From: DATAOG01 sp963757395
Lineage (GTDB): Bacteria; Pseudomonadota; Alphaproteobacteria; Geminicoccales; Geminicoccaceae
Length of the DNA: 64,000 bases
Assembly: GCA_963757395.1 (NCBI GenBank)
Contig: CAVWRK010000010.1
Location: 186,001 to 250,000, forward strand
Direction: 5' to 3'
Shown: positions 54,090 to 63,479 of the stretch, piece after piece
Numbering within the stretch: position 1 is the stretch's first letter
Layout of the letters: each line of letters starts with the position of its first letter
Notes under the pieces: model-generated
Told to the model about the DNA's origin: nothing
What the model saw: the letters and a program-made list of their open reading frames with translations, nothing else
Databases searched by the model: none
Translations under genes and position numbers: made by a program

Positions 54090-56144
54090 TCAGCTCGCGG
54101 TGTCGGCGACCATCATCGGACCGGACGCCGCACTTTCGACACGCCCGGCGCTGAGCTCGATCCGAAGATCCGTGATCAGACGCTCGCCGCCCGCGACGAC
54201 GCCCTGACCGACCAGCGTCACGATCGGCAGCCGCGCGCCGAAGCACGGCGAGTACCATCCGAGCGGCGGCTCCGCCTGGCCGCGAACCGACGACCACTCG
54301 AGCCCCTCGGGCAAGCGCATGACCGCCCGCCATCGGCCGTGGCCGGTCTGCCAGCCGAGCTCCGCCACATGGCCCTCGAGGCGGCAGTCGACCTCCGGCC
54401 CGAGGTGGAACGCCAGCCGGCAGTCGTGGCGGCCGCTGCTCTCGACGGCATCCTCGACGACCAGGCGTCGAGGCGCACGATCAAGGGTGACCGTGCGCTC
54501 ATGGCGGGCACCGGGGGAGAGCCGCCGATAGCCGTCATGGGCCGCGCGCCAGACCGCCTGCGGCCCGTCGCCGAGCCCGCTCGCGGCAAGCTCGGTGGCT
54601 TCCGCCGACCTGGTCCACATGAACGGGCCGCCCGGGACCGACTGGTCCTGACCGGCGAGCTCCAGGCAGTTGTGGCCGATGGTCGAGCGGAAGTACGACC
54701 GCCACGCCGCTTCCCCCTGGTAGGTGTAGGTTCCGGGATCGACCAGGACGTCGACGCCGCCGCAGCGCAGCTCGATCGACAGCGCGTCCGCATGGGCATG
54801 GGCGGCGATCGAGAGGAACCCATGCGGTCCGTGATCGCAGCGGCACCAGATCTCGTCCTCCTGGTGCGGCGCGGCGCGCAACAGGACCATGCCGGCGTCC
54901 GCGAACCGATGGGGCAACGTATCGGGGCGGCGCCCCTGGGGCATCGCGCCGCCGGCCAGCCGGCGCCAGAGCAGCGTCCGGAGATCGGTCGCGCCCGGGT
55001 CCGGCCACCAGTCGCGGGCGCCGAACAGGGCGGCACCGGTGGCGAGCAGCGAGGCGCATGGATTGGCGTCCGGGTGGTCGAGCAGCGGGCCGCGGCCATG
55101 GTCGCCGTCGCCCTGCCGCGGCGGCCTGCCGCGGACGTCGACGGTCGCGGCGAGCGCATCGGTCATGGCGCAGATGCGGTGCCAGAAGGCGGCGCCGAGC
55201 GGCCAGCCGCCGGCTTCGCCTTCGACCGCCGCGGCGAGCAGCAGCTCGAGCACGAAGACATGGTAGCTGGTCGCCAGCTCCCGGTTCAGGCCGCTCTCGA
55301 AGGTCTGCAGCTGCGCTTCGCGACCGAGCGCGCGGGCTGCCTGCTCACGCCAGCGCGGGGTCTCGGCAAAATAGGGGAAGGCGCAGCAGGCCGCGAACTG
55401 GCCGGCTTCCTCGGCGATCAGGTGGTTGTTCGCCGAGGAGCCGTGGCTGCTCAGCCGGGCGAGGTACTCCTGATGATGATGCAGCTGACGCAAGAACGCG
55501 GGGTTGTCGTCGAACAACGCTTTGACGCCGGTCCAACCGGCCAGCAGGCGCCGGACCCAGACCCAGGACAGCAGTCGGACGCCGAGCTCGATGCCGCTGG
55601 TCCAATGGACGCCGGAAAGGAACGGGTTGCGGCGCCACCAGGACCGGAGCTGGCCGTCGAGGAAGACCGCGTAGCGGGCGTCCGACGTCAGGAACCAGGC
55701 GGCGGCGAGCACGGTCAGCTGGTGGTGGCGCGACGGCTCCCAGACATATTTGATCGTCCCGACCTCCTGGACGTCGCGACAGTCGATGTCGAACGCGTAG
55801 GTCCGGTCGGGCGCGCGCCGGCCGGTCCTCGGGTCGAGGAACCAGTCGGGATCGCGCAAAAGGTCCTCGCGCTCGCGGTCGAACAAGGGAAACCGGCCGG
55901 CGAGCGCGGCATCCGCGGTCCGCAACAGCCGCGCTCTTGCCGCTTCGGGGAGAGCGTTGGCGAGGGCCGGGTCGAGCGCGCTCGCGAAGGCCGGGATCGA
56001 AGCCGGCAGCGGCAGCCGATCGAGGTCCGAGGCCCGCAGCTGCCGCGCGCGCCAGCGTTGCTTGAGCCAGGCGTCGGCCAGACGCCCCTTGATCTCCGCC
56101 GACGACATCCGGGCGAGACGGCGGGCGTACCAGGTCGGGTTCAT
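54090..56144 (-). CDS. Heparinase II/III family protein
   Basis: A 684-residue protein with an N-terminal alpha/alpha-toroid domain (YVWEPSRHHQLTVLAAAWFL, then HGSSANNHLIAEEAGQFAA) and a C-terminal beta-sheet domain (IAAHAHADALSIELRCGG, then DVLVDPGTYTYQ and FRSTIGHNCLEL). Family members are polysaccharide lyases for uronate-containing polymers, acting on heparin or alginate. No signal peptide is obvious. Its gene overlaps the upstream bi-domain oxidoreductase gene by ATGA. In EPS loci such proteins often accompany synthesis genes; degradation or editing of the polymer is the likely role. Confidence 0.88.
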   Translation of the reverse strand: MNPTWYARRLARMSSAEIKGRLADAWLKQRWRARQLRASDLDRLPLPASIPAFASALDPALANALPEAARARLLRTADAALAGRFPLFDREREDLLRDPDWFLDPRTGRRAPDRTYAFDIDCRDVQEVGTIKYVWEPSRHHQLTVLAAAWFLTSDARYAVFLDGQLRSWWRRNPFLSGVHWTSGIELGVRLLSWVWVRRLLAGWTGVKALFDDNPAFLRQLHHHQEYLARLSSHGSSANNHLIAEEAGQFAACCAFPYFAETPRWREQAARALGREAQLQTFESGLNRELATSYHVFVLELLLAAAVEGEAGGWPLGAAFWHRICAMTDALAATVDVRGRPPRQGDGDHGRGPLLDHPDANPCASLLATGAALFGARDWWPDPGATDLRTLLWRRLAGGAMPQGRRPDTLPHRFADAGMVLLRAAPHQEDEIWCRCDHGPHGFLSIAAHAHADALSIELRCGGVDVLVDPGTYTYQGEAAWRSYFRSTIGHNCLELAGQDQSVPGGPFMWTRSAEATELAASGLGDGPQAVWRAAHDGYRRLSPGARHERTVTLDRAPRRLVVEDAVESSGRHDCRLAFHLGPEVDCRLEGHVAELGWQTGHGRWRAVMRLPEGLEWSSVRGQAEPPLGWYSPCFGARLPIVTLVGQGVVAGGERLITDLRIELSAGRVESAASGPMMVADTAS

Positions 56145-58379
56145 TGCACGGCTCGCAGTTCGTAGCAGCTGCCGCCGTCGGTCGTTTCGGGGTCCGCCGC
56201 GCGCTCCCAACCGGCGACCGGCTCGGGTCTCCCGCTCGCGATGCTGCGGCCGACCGCAAGCGTGCAGGCGGTGGTCGCGATCAGCGAGGCCAGCGTGACC
56301 GGCATCTCGGCGCCCGTCTTCACCGCCTGGACGAACGCCTCGAGGGCGTGCTTTTGGCCCTTGTCCAGACCGGCGCGCGTCCGCTTGCGCCGGCCGCCGC
56401 GCCAGAGCTCGGTGCGCCGGAAATTGTCCAGGCGCGCGACCTTGCCGTCGCCGAACGCCTCGAGGACCTCTTTCGGGTATTTCGGGTCGCCCTTGGTGAC
56501 ATAGCCGATCTTGGCCACCGAGCCGTCCTGATAGGTCAACAGCGCCAGCAGGTTGTCCGGATCGCCCGGGGTCGCGACGGCGTGCGCGGTCACCGGATCG
56601 GCGCCGAGCCACCAGGAGATGGTATCGATGAAATGGCCGCCTTCGCCGGCAAAGCGGGTCCCTTGGGACTCGGTCTGAGCGTACCAGCTGCCGGCGTCGA
56701 GCGGCCCGGCGTTGACCGTGTAGTTCAGGACCTGCGGCCCGCCGCAGCCGCCCCAGGCGTCGTGCAGCCCGGTCAGGACCGGCGCGAAGCGGCGGTTGAA
56801 GCCGACCATCAGCCGGTCGTTGCCGGTCTCGGCGACCGCGTCCCGAACCGCGGCCAGCTGGTCCGCCGTCACCGCGAGCGGCTTCTCGACGAACACCGCC
56901 TTGCCGGCCCGGAGCGCCTCGCCCACCAGATGGGCATGGCTGTCGTGCCGGGTCGCGATCAGGACCGCGTCGATCTCCGGATCGGCGAGCAGGCTCTGGT
57001 AGTCGGTCGAGACCCGCGTGAAGCCGAACTTGGCGCGCGCATTGGCGGCGGACAGCGAGGTTGCGGTCGCCACCTCGACCAGCTCGACATCCGGCCGCTG
57101 CTTGAGGTGGGGCAGCAGCATCGTGGTCGCGTAGTTGCCACAGCCGATCACGCCGAGGCGAACCCGGTCGGTCGGTGAACGGCCACGGCGAGGCAACCGG
57201 GCGGGTGCCTGCGCCGTCCTGGTGACGGCTTCGATCGCGCTGCCGTTCTGCGGATACTCGAACACCACGCCGAGGCCCCGGAGCTCGCCGCGCTCGATCT
57301 TCTCGTAGACGGCGACCGCATCATCGAACCCGACCACGTCGCTCGTGAGCGCGTCGAAATCGAGCTCGCCCTTCGCCAGCAGGTCGAGAATGCACTCCAT
57401 GTTGCGGCGCTCGGTCCAGCGGACGTAGCCGATCGGGTAGTCGATGCCGCGCTCCTCGTAGTTCGGATCGTAGCGGCCGGGCCCGTAGGAGCGGGAGAAG
57501 CGGAGGTCGAGCTCCTTGCCGTAGTAGGCGTTCCAGGGCAGGTCGAGCCGGCATTTGCCGATGTCGACGATGCGGGCGCGATCGCGCGCCAGCTCGGCGG
57601 CGACCTCCACGGGCTGGTTGGTGTTGCCGCCGGCGGTCAGGAAGATGCAATCCGCGCCGGCACCGCCGGTCAGCGCCGACAGCCTGGCTTTCAGGGCATC
57701 GAAGGACGGATCGCCGGGCATGCCGCAGGCGAGCGGCACCGCTCGCCGCGGCGAGCTCGCAGCGTTCCTTCGCGACGTCGATGCCCAAAACCTGCAGGCC
57801 GGCCGCGCGCAGGATCTGCACCAGGATCTGACCGACCAGCCCGAGCCCGATCACGCAGGCGGTCTCGCCGAGCCTGGCATCCGACTGGCGGAAGCCCTGC
57901 ATCGCGATCGAGCCGACGGTCGTGAAGGCGGCGTGCAACGGCGACACGCCGTCCGGCACCGCCACGCACATGTTCTTGGGCACCCAGTTGTATTCGGCGT
58001 GCAGCGCGAACTGGTTGCCGCCGCAGGCGACCCGCTGGCCGACCTTGAGCTCGCCGGCGCCGTCGCCGACCGCGACCACGACGCCTGCGAGCGAATAGCC
58101 GAGCGGCGTGTAGCTATCGAGCCGGTTCATCACCTTCTGGTAGGTGGCGACCGGCCCCAGCTGCGCCATCGTCGCCATCACCTTCTTGACCTGGTCCGGT
58201 CGCGCCCGCGCCTTGCCGATCAGCGAGAGCTTGCTCTCGTGGATCTTCATGGCCTCGGTGCCCATCGAGATCAGCGAGAAGTCGCTGCGCACCAGCACGC
58301 CGCCCGACCTGCAGGCCGGCACCGGCACCTCGAGCAGCTTGATCTCGCCGGTCTTGTAGTTCTGTGCGATCTGTTTCAT
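56141..58379 (-). pseudogene. Bi-domain oxidoreductase (zinc-alcohol-dehydrogenase-like + Gfo/Idh/MocA), single-base frameshift
   Basis: From ATG 58379 (MKQIAQNYKTGEIKLLEV) the protein is a medium-chain dehydrogenase-like domain with NAD motif VIGLGLVGQILVQIL. The frame breaks after AAAS at 57739-57740, where one surplus base must be removed to reach PLACGMPGDPSFDALKARL. A linker then leads to a full Gfo/Idh domain (RLGVIGCGNYATTMLLPHL, VFVEKPLAV, FAGEGGHFIDTISWWLG). The span is 2239 nt (3n+1), 745 residues when repaired, the usual size for this two-domain family. These enzymes accompany polysaccharide loci, but their reaction is not established. Probably intact in the cell. Confidence 0.82.
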
Positions 58380-58408
58380 GATACTGGGTCCAGCATGAAT
58401 TCCGAATG

Positions 58409-59872
58409 TCATCGGTCGCAGGAGAGTTGCGTCGGCACCGGTGGCTCGACGATGAGCTTGCCGTGTTCCTCGTAGCCGAGCTCTTTGATCTCGGGCCACG
58501 CCAGGAGATGATCGTTGAAGCGCCAATATTCGCAGGTTCCATCAACGACCATGTAGCTGTTCCAATCGAAGCGGTTGTCGGCGCCTCGCCAAAATCGATC
58601 ATCGTCGGTGTCCGTCACCACACCACTCTGACCTTGGTGGCCGAGATGGACGATTCGATTGTGGTGGATCGAGTTGTTGACCGGCTTGGTTGGGCCATAG
58701 GCGCCGCGACCGCGATCCTGATAGATGACACTGACGCCATTGCCGAAGGTGTCGGTGACCTCGACCAGGTTGTCATAGACATCGACATTACTGCTGTTCT
58801 GGATCAGGATCTGCGATCCCCACAACCAGTTGTCGCGGCCGCTCGTGCCATTGCCAGTCACAATGTTATTGTGAATAGTAGCGGCGTAGGAAATCTCGTG
58901 CTTGATGCCTTCATAGGCGTTCATGAAGACCTTATTGCCATCATAGACCGTGCCGATATTGTCATGATCGGTCCAGAGCCCGGGGCCGGCATTGTGATGG
59001 ATGCATGAGTCTTGGACGACGAGGCCGGTCGTTTCCCAGAACTTGGTGCCGCCGGCTTCCCAGCGTGGATTGTAGCCGGCGTAGTTGTTGAAGGCGATCT
59101 CGACCCCTTGGATCCGGGAGCCGGCGCCCTTGCCGGCAATGCCCAGCTGGCCGTTGTGGCTGAAGGACCCGCCGGTGACCCGCGTGTTGGCGCCGAAGGA
59201 GAGGCCGGCGCCGTGGTTCCAGCGCGCGGTCACGTCGGCAATTCGCCAGCCGCGGCCATCGTCGGCGTAGATGGCCCCGCGTTGGGCGTCCGACGCATAC
59301 TTCTCGACGATCAGGCCCTCGAGCACGACATCTTCGGCATCGCCGTCGAATGCGCGCGCCGTGACGCCCAGCTCGACCGAATGCCGGGTCGGATCGTCCG
59401 CCAGATAGGCCCGGCGGCTGGCGTAGTACCATCGCCCCGGGCCGAGCTCGGCCAACGATCCGACCCGCTCATAGAGGCGATCGTCGACGAACAGATCCTC
59501 CCGGAGGCTGCAGAGGTCGCGACCGTCGCTGCAGTCGCCATGGAAGGGTAGCGGGCGAGGCAGCCGCTCCGACCGCCAGAAGCCTGAATCCCTGGTCCAG
59601 GTCGTCAGTTGCATGGCGCCGCTCAGGATCACGCCGTCCTGTCCGATGAACTGCTGCCGGTCGTTCGGATAGATCGTCTGCTGGCGGTAGATCCCGGGCA
59701 TGAAGCGGAAGCGCGTCCCGTCGGGAGCGCGGGCCACGATGGCCTGGATGTCCTGCCCGGGCGTCAGGACGACGGTGCCGTCATCTGCCGTCGACAGCGC
59801 GCAGCCGCCGCCAGCGAGGACCGCGGCGGCGGCGAGCCAGAACGTTGTTCGTCGCGACGCCGTTCGGATCAT
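58409..59872 (-). CDS. Secreted right-handed parallel beta-helix protein, possible lipoprotein
   Basis: A 487-residue exported protein. The signal peptide TASRRTTFWLAAAAVLAGGGC ends in a Cys, suggesting a lipoprotein, though G-G-G-C is not a perfect lipobox. The rest holds Asn/Gly-rich repeated rungs typical of beta-helix pectate-lyase/C5-epimerase folds (GLIVEKYASDAQRGAIYAD, VQDSCIHHNAGPGLWTDHDN, ATIHNNIVTGNGTSG). It may cleave, epimerise or bind the polysaccharide. Next to algD a mannuronan C5-epimerase-like role is conceivable but unproven. The start at ATG 59872 is chosen by the signal peptide. Confidence 0.83.
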   Translation of the reverse strand: MIRTASRRTTFWLAAAAVLAGGGCALSTADDGTVVLTPGQDIQAIVARAPDGTRFRFMPGIYRQQTIYPNDRQQFIGQDGVILSGAMQLTTWTRDSGFWRSERLPRPLPFHGDCSDGRDLCSLREDLFVDDRLYERVGSLAELGPGRWYYASRRAYLADDPTRHSVELGVTARAFDGDAEDVVLEGLIVEKYASDAQRGAIYADDGRGWRIADVTARWNHGAGLSFGANTRVTGGSFSHNGQLGIAGKGAGSRIQGVEIAFNNYAGYNPRWEAGGTKFWETTGLVVQDSCIHHNAGPGLWTDHDNIGTVYDGNKVFMNAYEGIKHEISYAATIHNNIVTGNGTSGRDNWLWGSQILIQNSSNVDVYDNLVEVTDTFGNGVSVIYQDRGRGAYGPTKPVNNSIHHNRIVHLGHQGQSGVVTDTDDDRFWRGADNRFDWNSYMVVDGTCEYWRFNDHLLAWPEIKELGYEEHGKLIVEPPVPTQLSCDR

Positions 59873-59951
59873 CGTCCTACGCCTTGCGAGGTCACCGGCC
59901 GGAAGCAGGATGGGCGCCGGCCCGGGTCGGAAGCGGACGCCGAGGCCGCCG

Positions 59952-60605
59952 CTACCCGAGCCTGGCCTTGCGCACGAAGAAGGCCTCGGCGTAGCGCTCG
60001 GGGGCGCGACATTCCATGCCCCGCAGGCGAGCCAGGCCACGGAAGGTTTCCGCATCGAACCATTGCTTGGAGCGCTGGGTCCCGAAATGGGCGTGCAGAA
60101 GCTCGATCTTCCGCTCCAGCACCGCGGCGGTGAGCGGCACGTAGAGGTTCGGCCGGCCCAGATCGCCGTCCCATTTGGGGATCTCGTACTCGAGGATCAG
60201 GTGATCGCGAAACAGGTTCCAGGTGAGCTTGGACAGCTCGCGATGGTCCTGGTGCGCATCGTCGCCGCGATGGGTCAGGACCACGTCCGGAGCGAGCCGG
60301 GTCCGCACGTCTTCGAGCCAGGCCTTGATCTGGTCGCCCTGGTAGGGAAACAGGCCGTCGTCGAACTGTCCGAGCTCGACCCTGGTCGTGGCGGCGCCGG
60401 CGAGGAAGGCCGCCGCCGATGCTTTCGCCTCCGCGGCCCGTGGGCCGGTGGCGCTCAGCACGCACCAGTCGACCTCGAGCCGAATCCCCGCCGCGATCCA
60501 ACCGAGCAGCGTGCCGCCCGCGCCGATCTCGATATCGTCGGAATGGGCCCCGAGGCACAGGACCGAAAGCGTCTCGTCCGGCCGTGCGAGCTGCAAGGCG
60601 ATCAT
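59952..60605 (-). CDS. PIG-L family N-deacetylase
   Basis: A 217-residue zinc-dependent deacetylase of the PIG-L/LmbE family. The first metal motif is LGAHSDDIEIG (residues 18-27), with Ser in place of the usual Pro of AHPDD. The second motif is THRGDDAHQDHRELS with H-x-D-D-x-H-x-D-H character. Members remove acetyl groups from N-acetylated sugars or related compounds. The ATG at 60605 overlaps the rfbF stop. In this module it probably modifies an amino sugar nucleotide or a lipid-linked glycan. Confidence 0.9.
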   Translation of the reverse strand: MIALQLARPDETLSVLCLGAHSDDIEIGAGGTLLGWIAAGIRLEVDWCVLSATGPRAAEAKASAAAFLAGAATTRVELGQFDDGLFPYQGDQIKAWLEDVRTRLAPDVVLTHRGDDAHQDHRELSKLTWNLFRDHLILEYEIPKWDGDLGRPNLYVPLTAAVLERKIELLHAHFGTQRSKQWFDAETFRGLARLRGMECRAPERYAEAFFVRKARLG

Positions 60606-61414
60606 AGCGCAGCGATCGACAGCGTTCGGCCCCGCTTGGTGACGTCGGCGGCGCGCCACGGCATCTTGCCCTGCTCGACCATCTCCTCGAGGACCTGGCG
60701 GTCCTTCAGGTTGTCCATGCAGCGCCAGAAGCCCTCGTGCTTGTAGGCCATCAGCTGGTTCGCCGCGATCAGCCTGGTGAAGGGCTCGAGCACCAGCTCC
60801 TCGCCCTCGTTCATGTAGTCGAAGATCTCGGGCCGCAGGATGAAGTAGCCGGCGTTGATCCAGATGTCCGAGCGATCCGACGAGCGGAACTCGCGCACCC
60901 GGCCATCGGCCTCGATGTCCGCCAGGTGATAGGTCAAGGGCGGCCGCACCGCGAGGAAGCAGGCGAGCTTGCCGCTCCTCTTGAAGCGCGCGACCATGTC
61001 GTCGAGGTCGACGTCGGTCAGGCCGTCGCTGTAGTTGGCGAGGAAGATCTCCTCGTTCTTGACGTGGTCGCGCACCGCCCACAGCCGCTGGCCGATATTG
61101 CGCCAGATGCCGGTATCGATCAGCGTGACCCGCCAGTTCTCCTCGGGCTCCTGCAGCAGCTCGACGTTGGCGCCAAAGCCCGAGACAACGCAGTCGGCGT
61201 AAGCCTGCGGGCGATAGCTCAAAAAGAACTCTTTGATGATGTTGGCCTTGTAGCCGAGCGTCAGGATGAAATCCGAATGTCCGTATTCGGTGTAGTATTG
61301 CATCAGATGCCAGAGAATCGGCTGATGGCCGACCGGGATCATCGGCTTCGGGATGTTCTCGGAATACTCGCGAATGCGAGTGCCGAGGCCGCCGCAGAAC
61401 AGCACGACCTTCAT
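60602..61414 (-). CDS. rfbF: Glucose-1-phosphate cytidylyltransferase
   Basis: A 270-residue nucleotidyltransferase (Salmonella RfbF is of similar size) that makes CDP-glucose from CTP and glucose-1-phosphate. The signature is VVLFCGGLGTRIREYSENIP, KPMIPVGHQPILWHLM, and LANYSDGLTDVDLDDMV for the metal site. HEGFWRCMDNLKDRQVLEEM near the C-terminus is diagnostic of this family. The ATG at 61414 overlaps the methyltransferase stop. CDP-glucose 4,6-dehydratase, the next pathway step, is not found in the window. Confidence 0.93.
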   Translation of the reverse strand: MKVVLFCGGLGTRIREYSENIPKPMIPVGHQPILWHLMQYYTEYGHSDFILTLGYKANIIKEFFLSYRPQAYADCVVSGFGANVELLQEPEENWRVTLIDTGIWRNIGQRLWAVRDHVKNEEIFLANYSDGLTDVDLDDMVARFKRSGKLACFLAVRPPLTYHLADIEADGRVREFRSSDRSDIWINAGYFILRPEIFDYMNEGEELVLEPFTRLIAANQLMAYKHEGFWRCMDNLKDRQVLEEMVEQGKMPWRAADVTKRGRTLSIAAL

Positions 61415-62703
61415 GATCTCGGTTCCTTCGGATCGATGACCGTCATGTCGGGGATCGGGACGATGAACTTGCCGCCCCAGGCGGCCACATGACGCATTTG
61501 CTGGATGATCTCGTTCTTCAGATTCCACGGCAGGATCAGGACGTAGTCGGGTCGGAGCCGGTCGAGCGCGGCGACCGGATGGATCGGGATGTGCATGCCG
61601 GGCGTGAACCGGCCGTGCTTGTAGGGGTTGCGATCGACCGTGAACTCGAGGAAGTCGGTGCCGATCCCGCAATAGTTCAAAAGGGTATTGCCCTTGCCCG
61701 GCGCGCCATAGCCGCAGATGACCTTGCCGGCGTCCTTGGCCGCGACCAGGAACGACAGCAGCCGACGTTTGGTTTGCGCCACCCGCGCGGCGAACGATGC
61801 GTAGGTCGCAAGGTCGCCAAAGCCCTGGCCGCGCTCGCGGGCGAGCAGATCCGAGACGCTCCTGGCCGTCGGCCGCGCCGAGCCGGCATGGGCGAGATAG
61901 ACCCGGAGCGAGCCGCCGTGGGTCGAAAGCTCGTCGACATCGATCAGCCTCAGGCCGTGACCGGCCGCCAGGCGCTCGATCGCGATCAGCGAGAAGTAGG
62001 AGAAGTGCTCGTGATAGATGGTGTCGAACTGGTTCTCCGCCATCAGCCGCTCGAGGTGCGGGAACTCCAGCGTGATGACGCCCTCGGGCGCCAGCAGCCG
62101 GGCCATGCCGGCTGTGAAGTCGTTGAGGTCGGGAACCTGCGCCAGCACGTTGTTGCCGATGATCAGGTCCGCCTGCCGGCCTTCGGCGACCAGCGCCTTG
62201 GCGAGCTCGACCCCGAAGAAATCGACGCGCGTCCTGATGCCATTGTCGATCGCGACCTTGGCGACGTTGGCCGCCGGCTCGATCCCGAGCACCGGGATCC
62301 CGAGCGGCAGCAGGTGCTGGAGCAGATAGCCGTCGTTGCTCGCCAGCTCGACCACCAGGCTGTCCGGCCCGAGCCCGAGCCGTGGCCCGATCATCTCGCA
62401 ATAGGCCTTGGCGTGGGCGACCCAGGTCGTCGAATAGGAAGAGAAGTACGCGTATTCCCGGAAGATCGATTCCGGGCTGACATACTCTTTCAACTGAACG
62501 AGAAAGCAGGTCCCGCAAACGAGCGCGTGCAGGGGAAAGAAGGGCTCCATCGCATCGAGCTGGCCGGCCGCGAGGAAGCTCTCGCAGAGCGGCGACATGC
62601 CGAGATCGACGAAGCTGTGCGCGAGCTCGGCGCCGCACAGCCGACACGGCGCGGCGGTGCGACTCCGGGTAACGAGTGGGGCCTCGAGAACGTGAGTGGT
62701 CAT
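61411..62703 (-). CDS. SAM-dependent sugar C-methyltransferase (TylC3/NovU-like)
   Basis: A 430-residue three-domain enzyme. Residues 20-66 form a zinc-binding domain (C20-x2-C23 and C63-x2-C66). The SAM motif is VVELASNDGYLLQHLL, followed by GIEPAANVAKVA. The catalytic EFPHLERLMAENQFDTIYHE segment has the YHEHFSY motif of NDP-hexose C-methyltransferases. The C-terminal domain has ICGYGAPGKGNTLLNYCGI. Such enzymes methylate a deoxy-ketosugar nucleotide, giving branched sugars. It is the first gene of a six-gene minus-strand operon. Confidence 0.92.
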   Translation of the reverse strand: MTTHVLEAPLVTRSRTAAPCRLCGAELAHSFVDLGMSPLCESFLAAGQLDAMEPFFPLHALVCGTCFLVQLKEYVSPESIFREYAYFSSYSTTWVAHAKAYCEMIGPRLGLGPDSLVVELASNDGYLLQHLLPLGIPVLGIEPAANVAKVAIDNGIRTRVDFFGVELAKALVAEGRQADLIIGNNVLAQVPDLNDFTAGMARLLAPEGVITLEFPHLERLMAENQFDTIYHEHFSYFSLIAIERLAAGHGLRLIDVDELSTHGGSLRVYLAHAGSARPTARSVSDLLARERGQGFGDLATYASFAARVAQTKRRLLSFLVAAKDAGKVICGYGAPGKGNTLLNYCGIGTDFLEFTVDRNPYKHGRFTPGMHIPIHPVAALDRLRPDYVLILPWNLKNEIIQQMRHVAAWGGKFIVPIPDMTVIDPKEPRS

Positions 62704-63479
62704 GCTGGATCCCGGCCGGCTTCGCGCCCGCCTCCTGGCATGTCGGCGACGCCCAAGAAGATCATGGCGATCCGCATGGACTTCCCCCGATCATGGCTTG
62801 TTCCACGCCAGCCCGCGAAACAGGGCCGGCGGCTCGATGGCGAGGATAGCGACATCGCGGGTTCCCGAGATCCTACCTTTACGACGGAGCGCCATCGACC
62901 GATCGAACGGCTCGGGCAGGCGTGGCCGGGCGCTGCCTCCTCCGGCTGATCCCATCCGGTCGAAGGGCTACGACCTTGTGAGTAGGCAAGCCGAGTCCAT
63001 TGCCCATGTTGGCGCGCTCCTCTTGGGGACGGGCCGGCGATGGTTCACCGTCCGCGTCTTGCGCACAGGACCCGAAGTCTTGCTCGGGCCGGAGTGCGAC
63101 CTCATCGAGATGAAGCGTCCGGGAATCGAGGTCAGCGCGATCGAAGGCCTGCCGACTTTGCCTTTGGGGGAGAGATAGCGATCATCGGAGGGGGTACCAT
63201 CACCACCTTTTAGCCAAAGTGCCTCGGTGACGTGCCCAGGTTATGTTGAATTGGAATGGTTCACCGTTTCTGAGGCACAGTCGGATGGCTTGTTGCGCGA
63301 TGGCCCTCGTGCAAGGCGTCGGGATCACGAAGAAACCGTCCCGGCGCGGGCGCTGATTCAGCCAGCGTACAGAGATCCGACGGACGCCTGGCGTAGGTTA
63401 ACACCGACTTGGCTGATCGGGCTATCGCATCGCATCGCTCGGCAAGTTTGGCAACTGAGAGATCCAAAGGAGCTTTGCT
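62704..63479. other. Divergent promoter region, no clear gene
   Basis: These 776 nt separate the minus-strand methyltransferase operon from the plus-strand gene starting at 63480. A short frame from GTG 62972 to about 63178 has no family resemblance and is not called. The right half is AT-richer and holds the imperfect hairpin listed separately. Confidence 0.5.
63219..63278 (+). promoter_or_regulatory. Imperfect long-arm hairpin upstream of the truncated methyltransferase gene
   Basis: GTGCCTC (63219-63225) pairs with GAGGCAC (63272-63278). Just inside, CGGTGA (63225-63230) pairs with TCACCG (63261-63266), with an unpaired TTTCT on one side. The loop is about 30 nt. It lies about 200 nt before the start at 63480, so it could be a 5' untranslated-region structure or an operator pair. 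Confidence 0.4.

Noticed and set aside
62696..63178. Small plus-strand gene before the truncated methyltransferase
   Set aside because: There is no family resemblance, no convincing ribosome site, and the composition is typical of spurious GC-rich frames.
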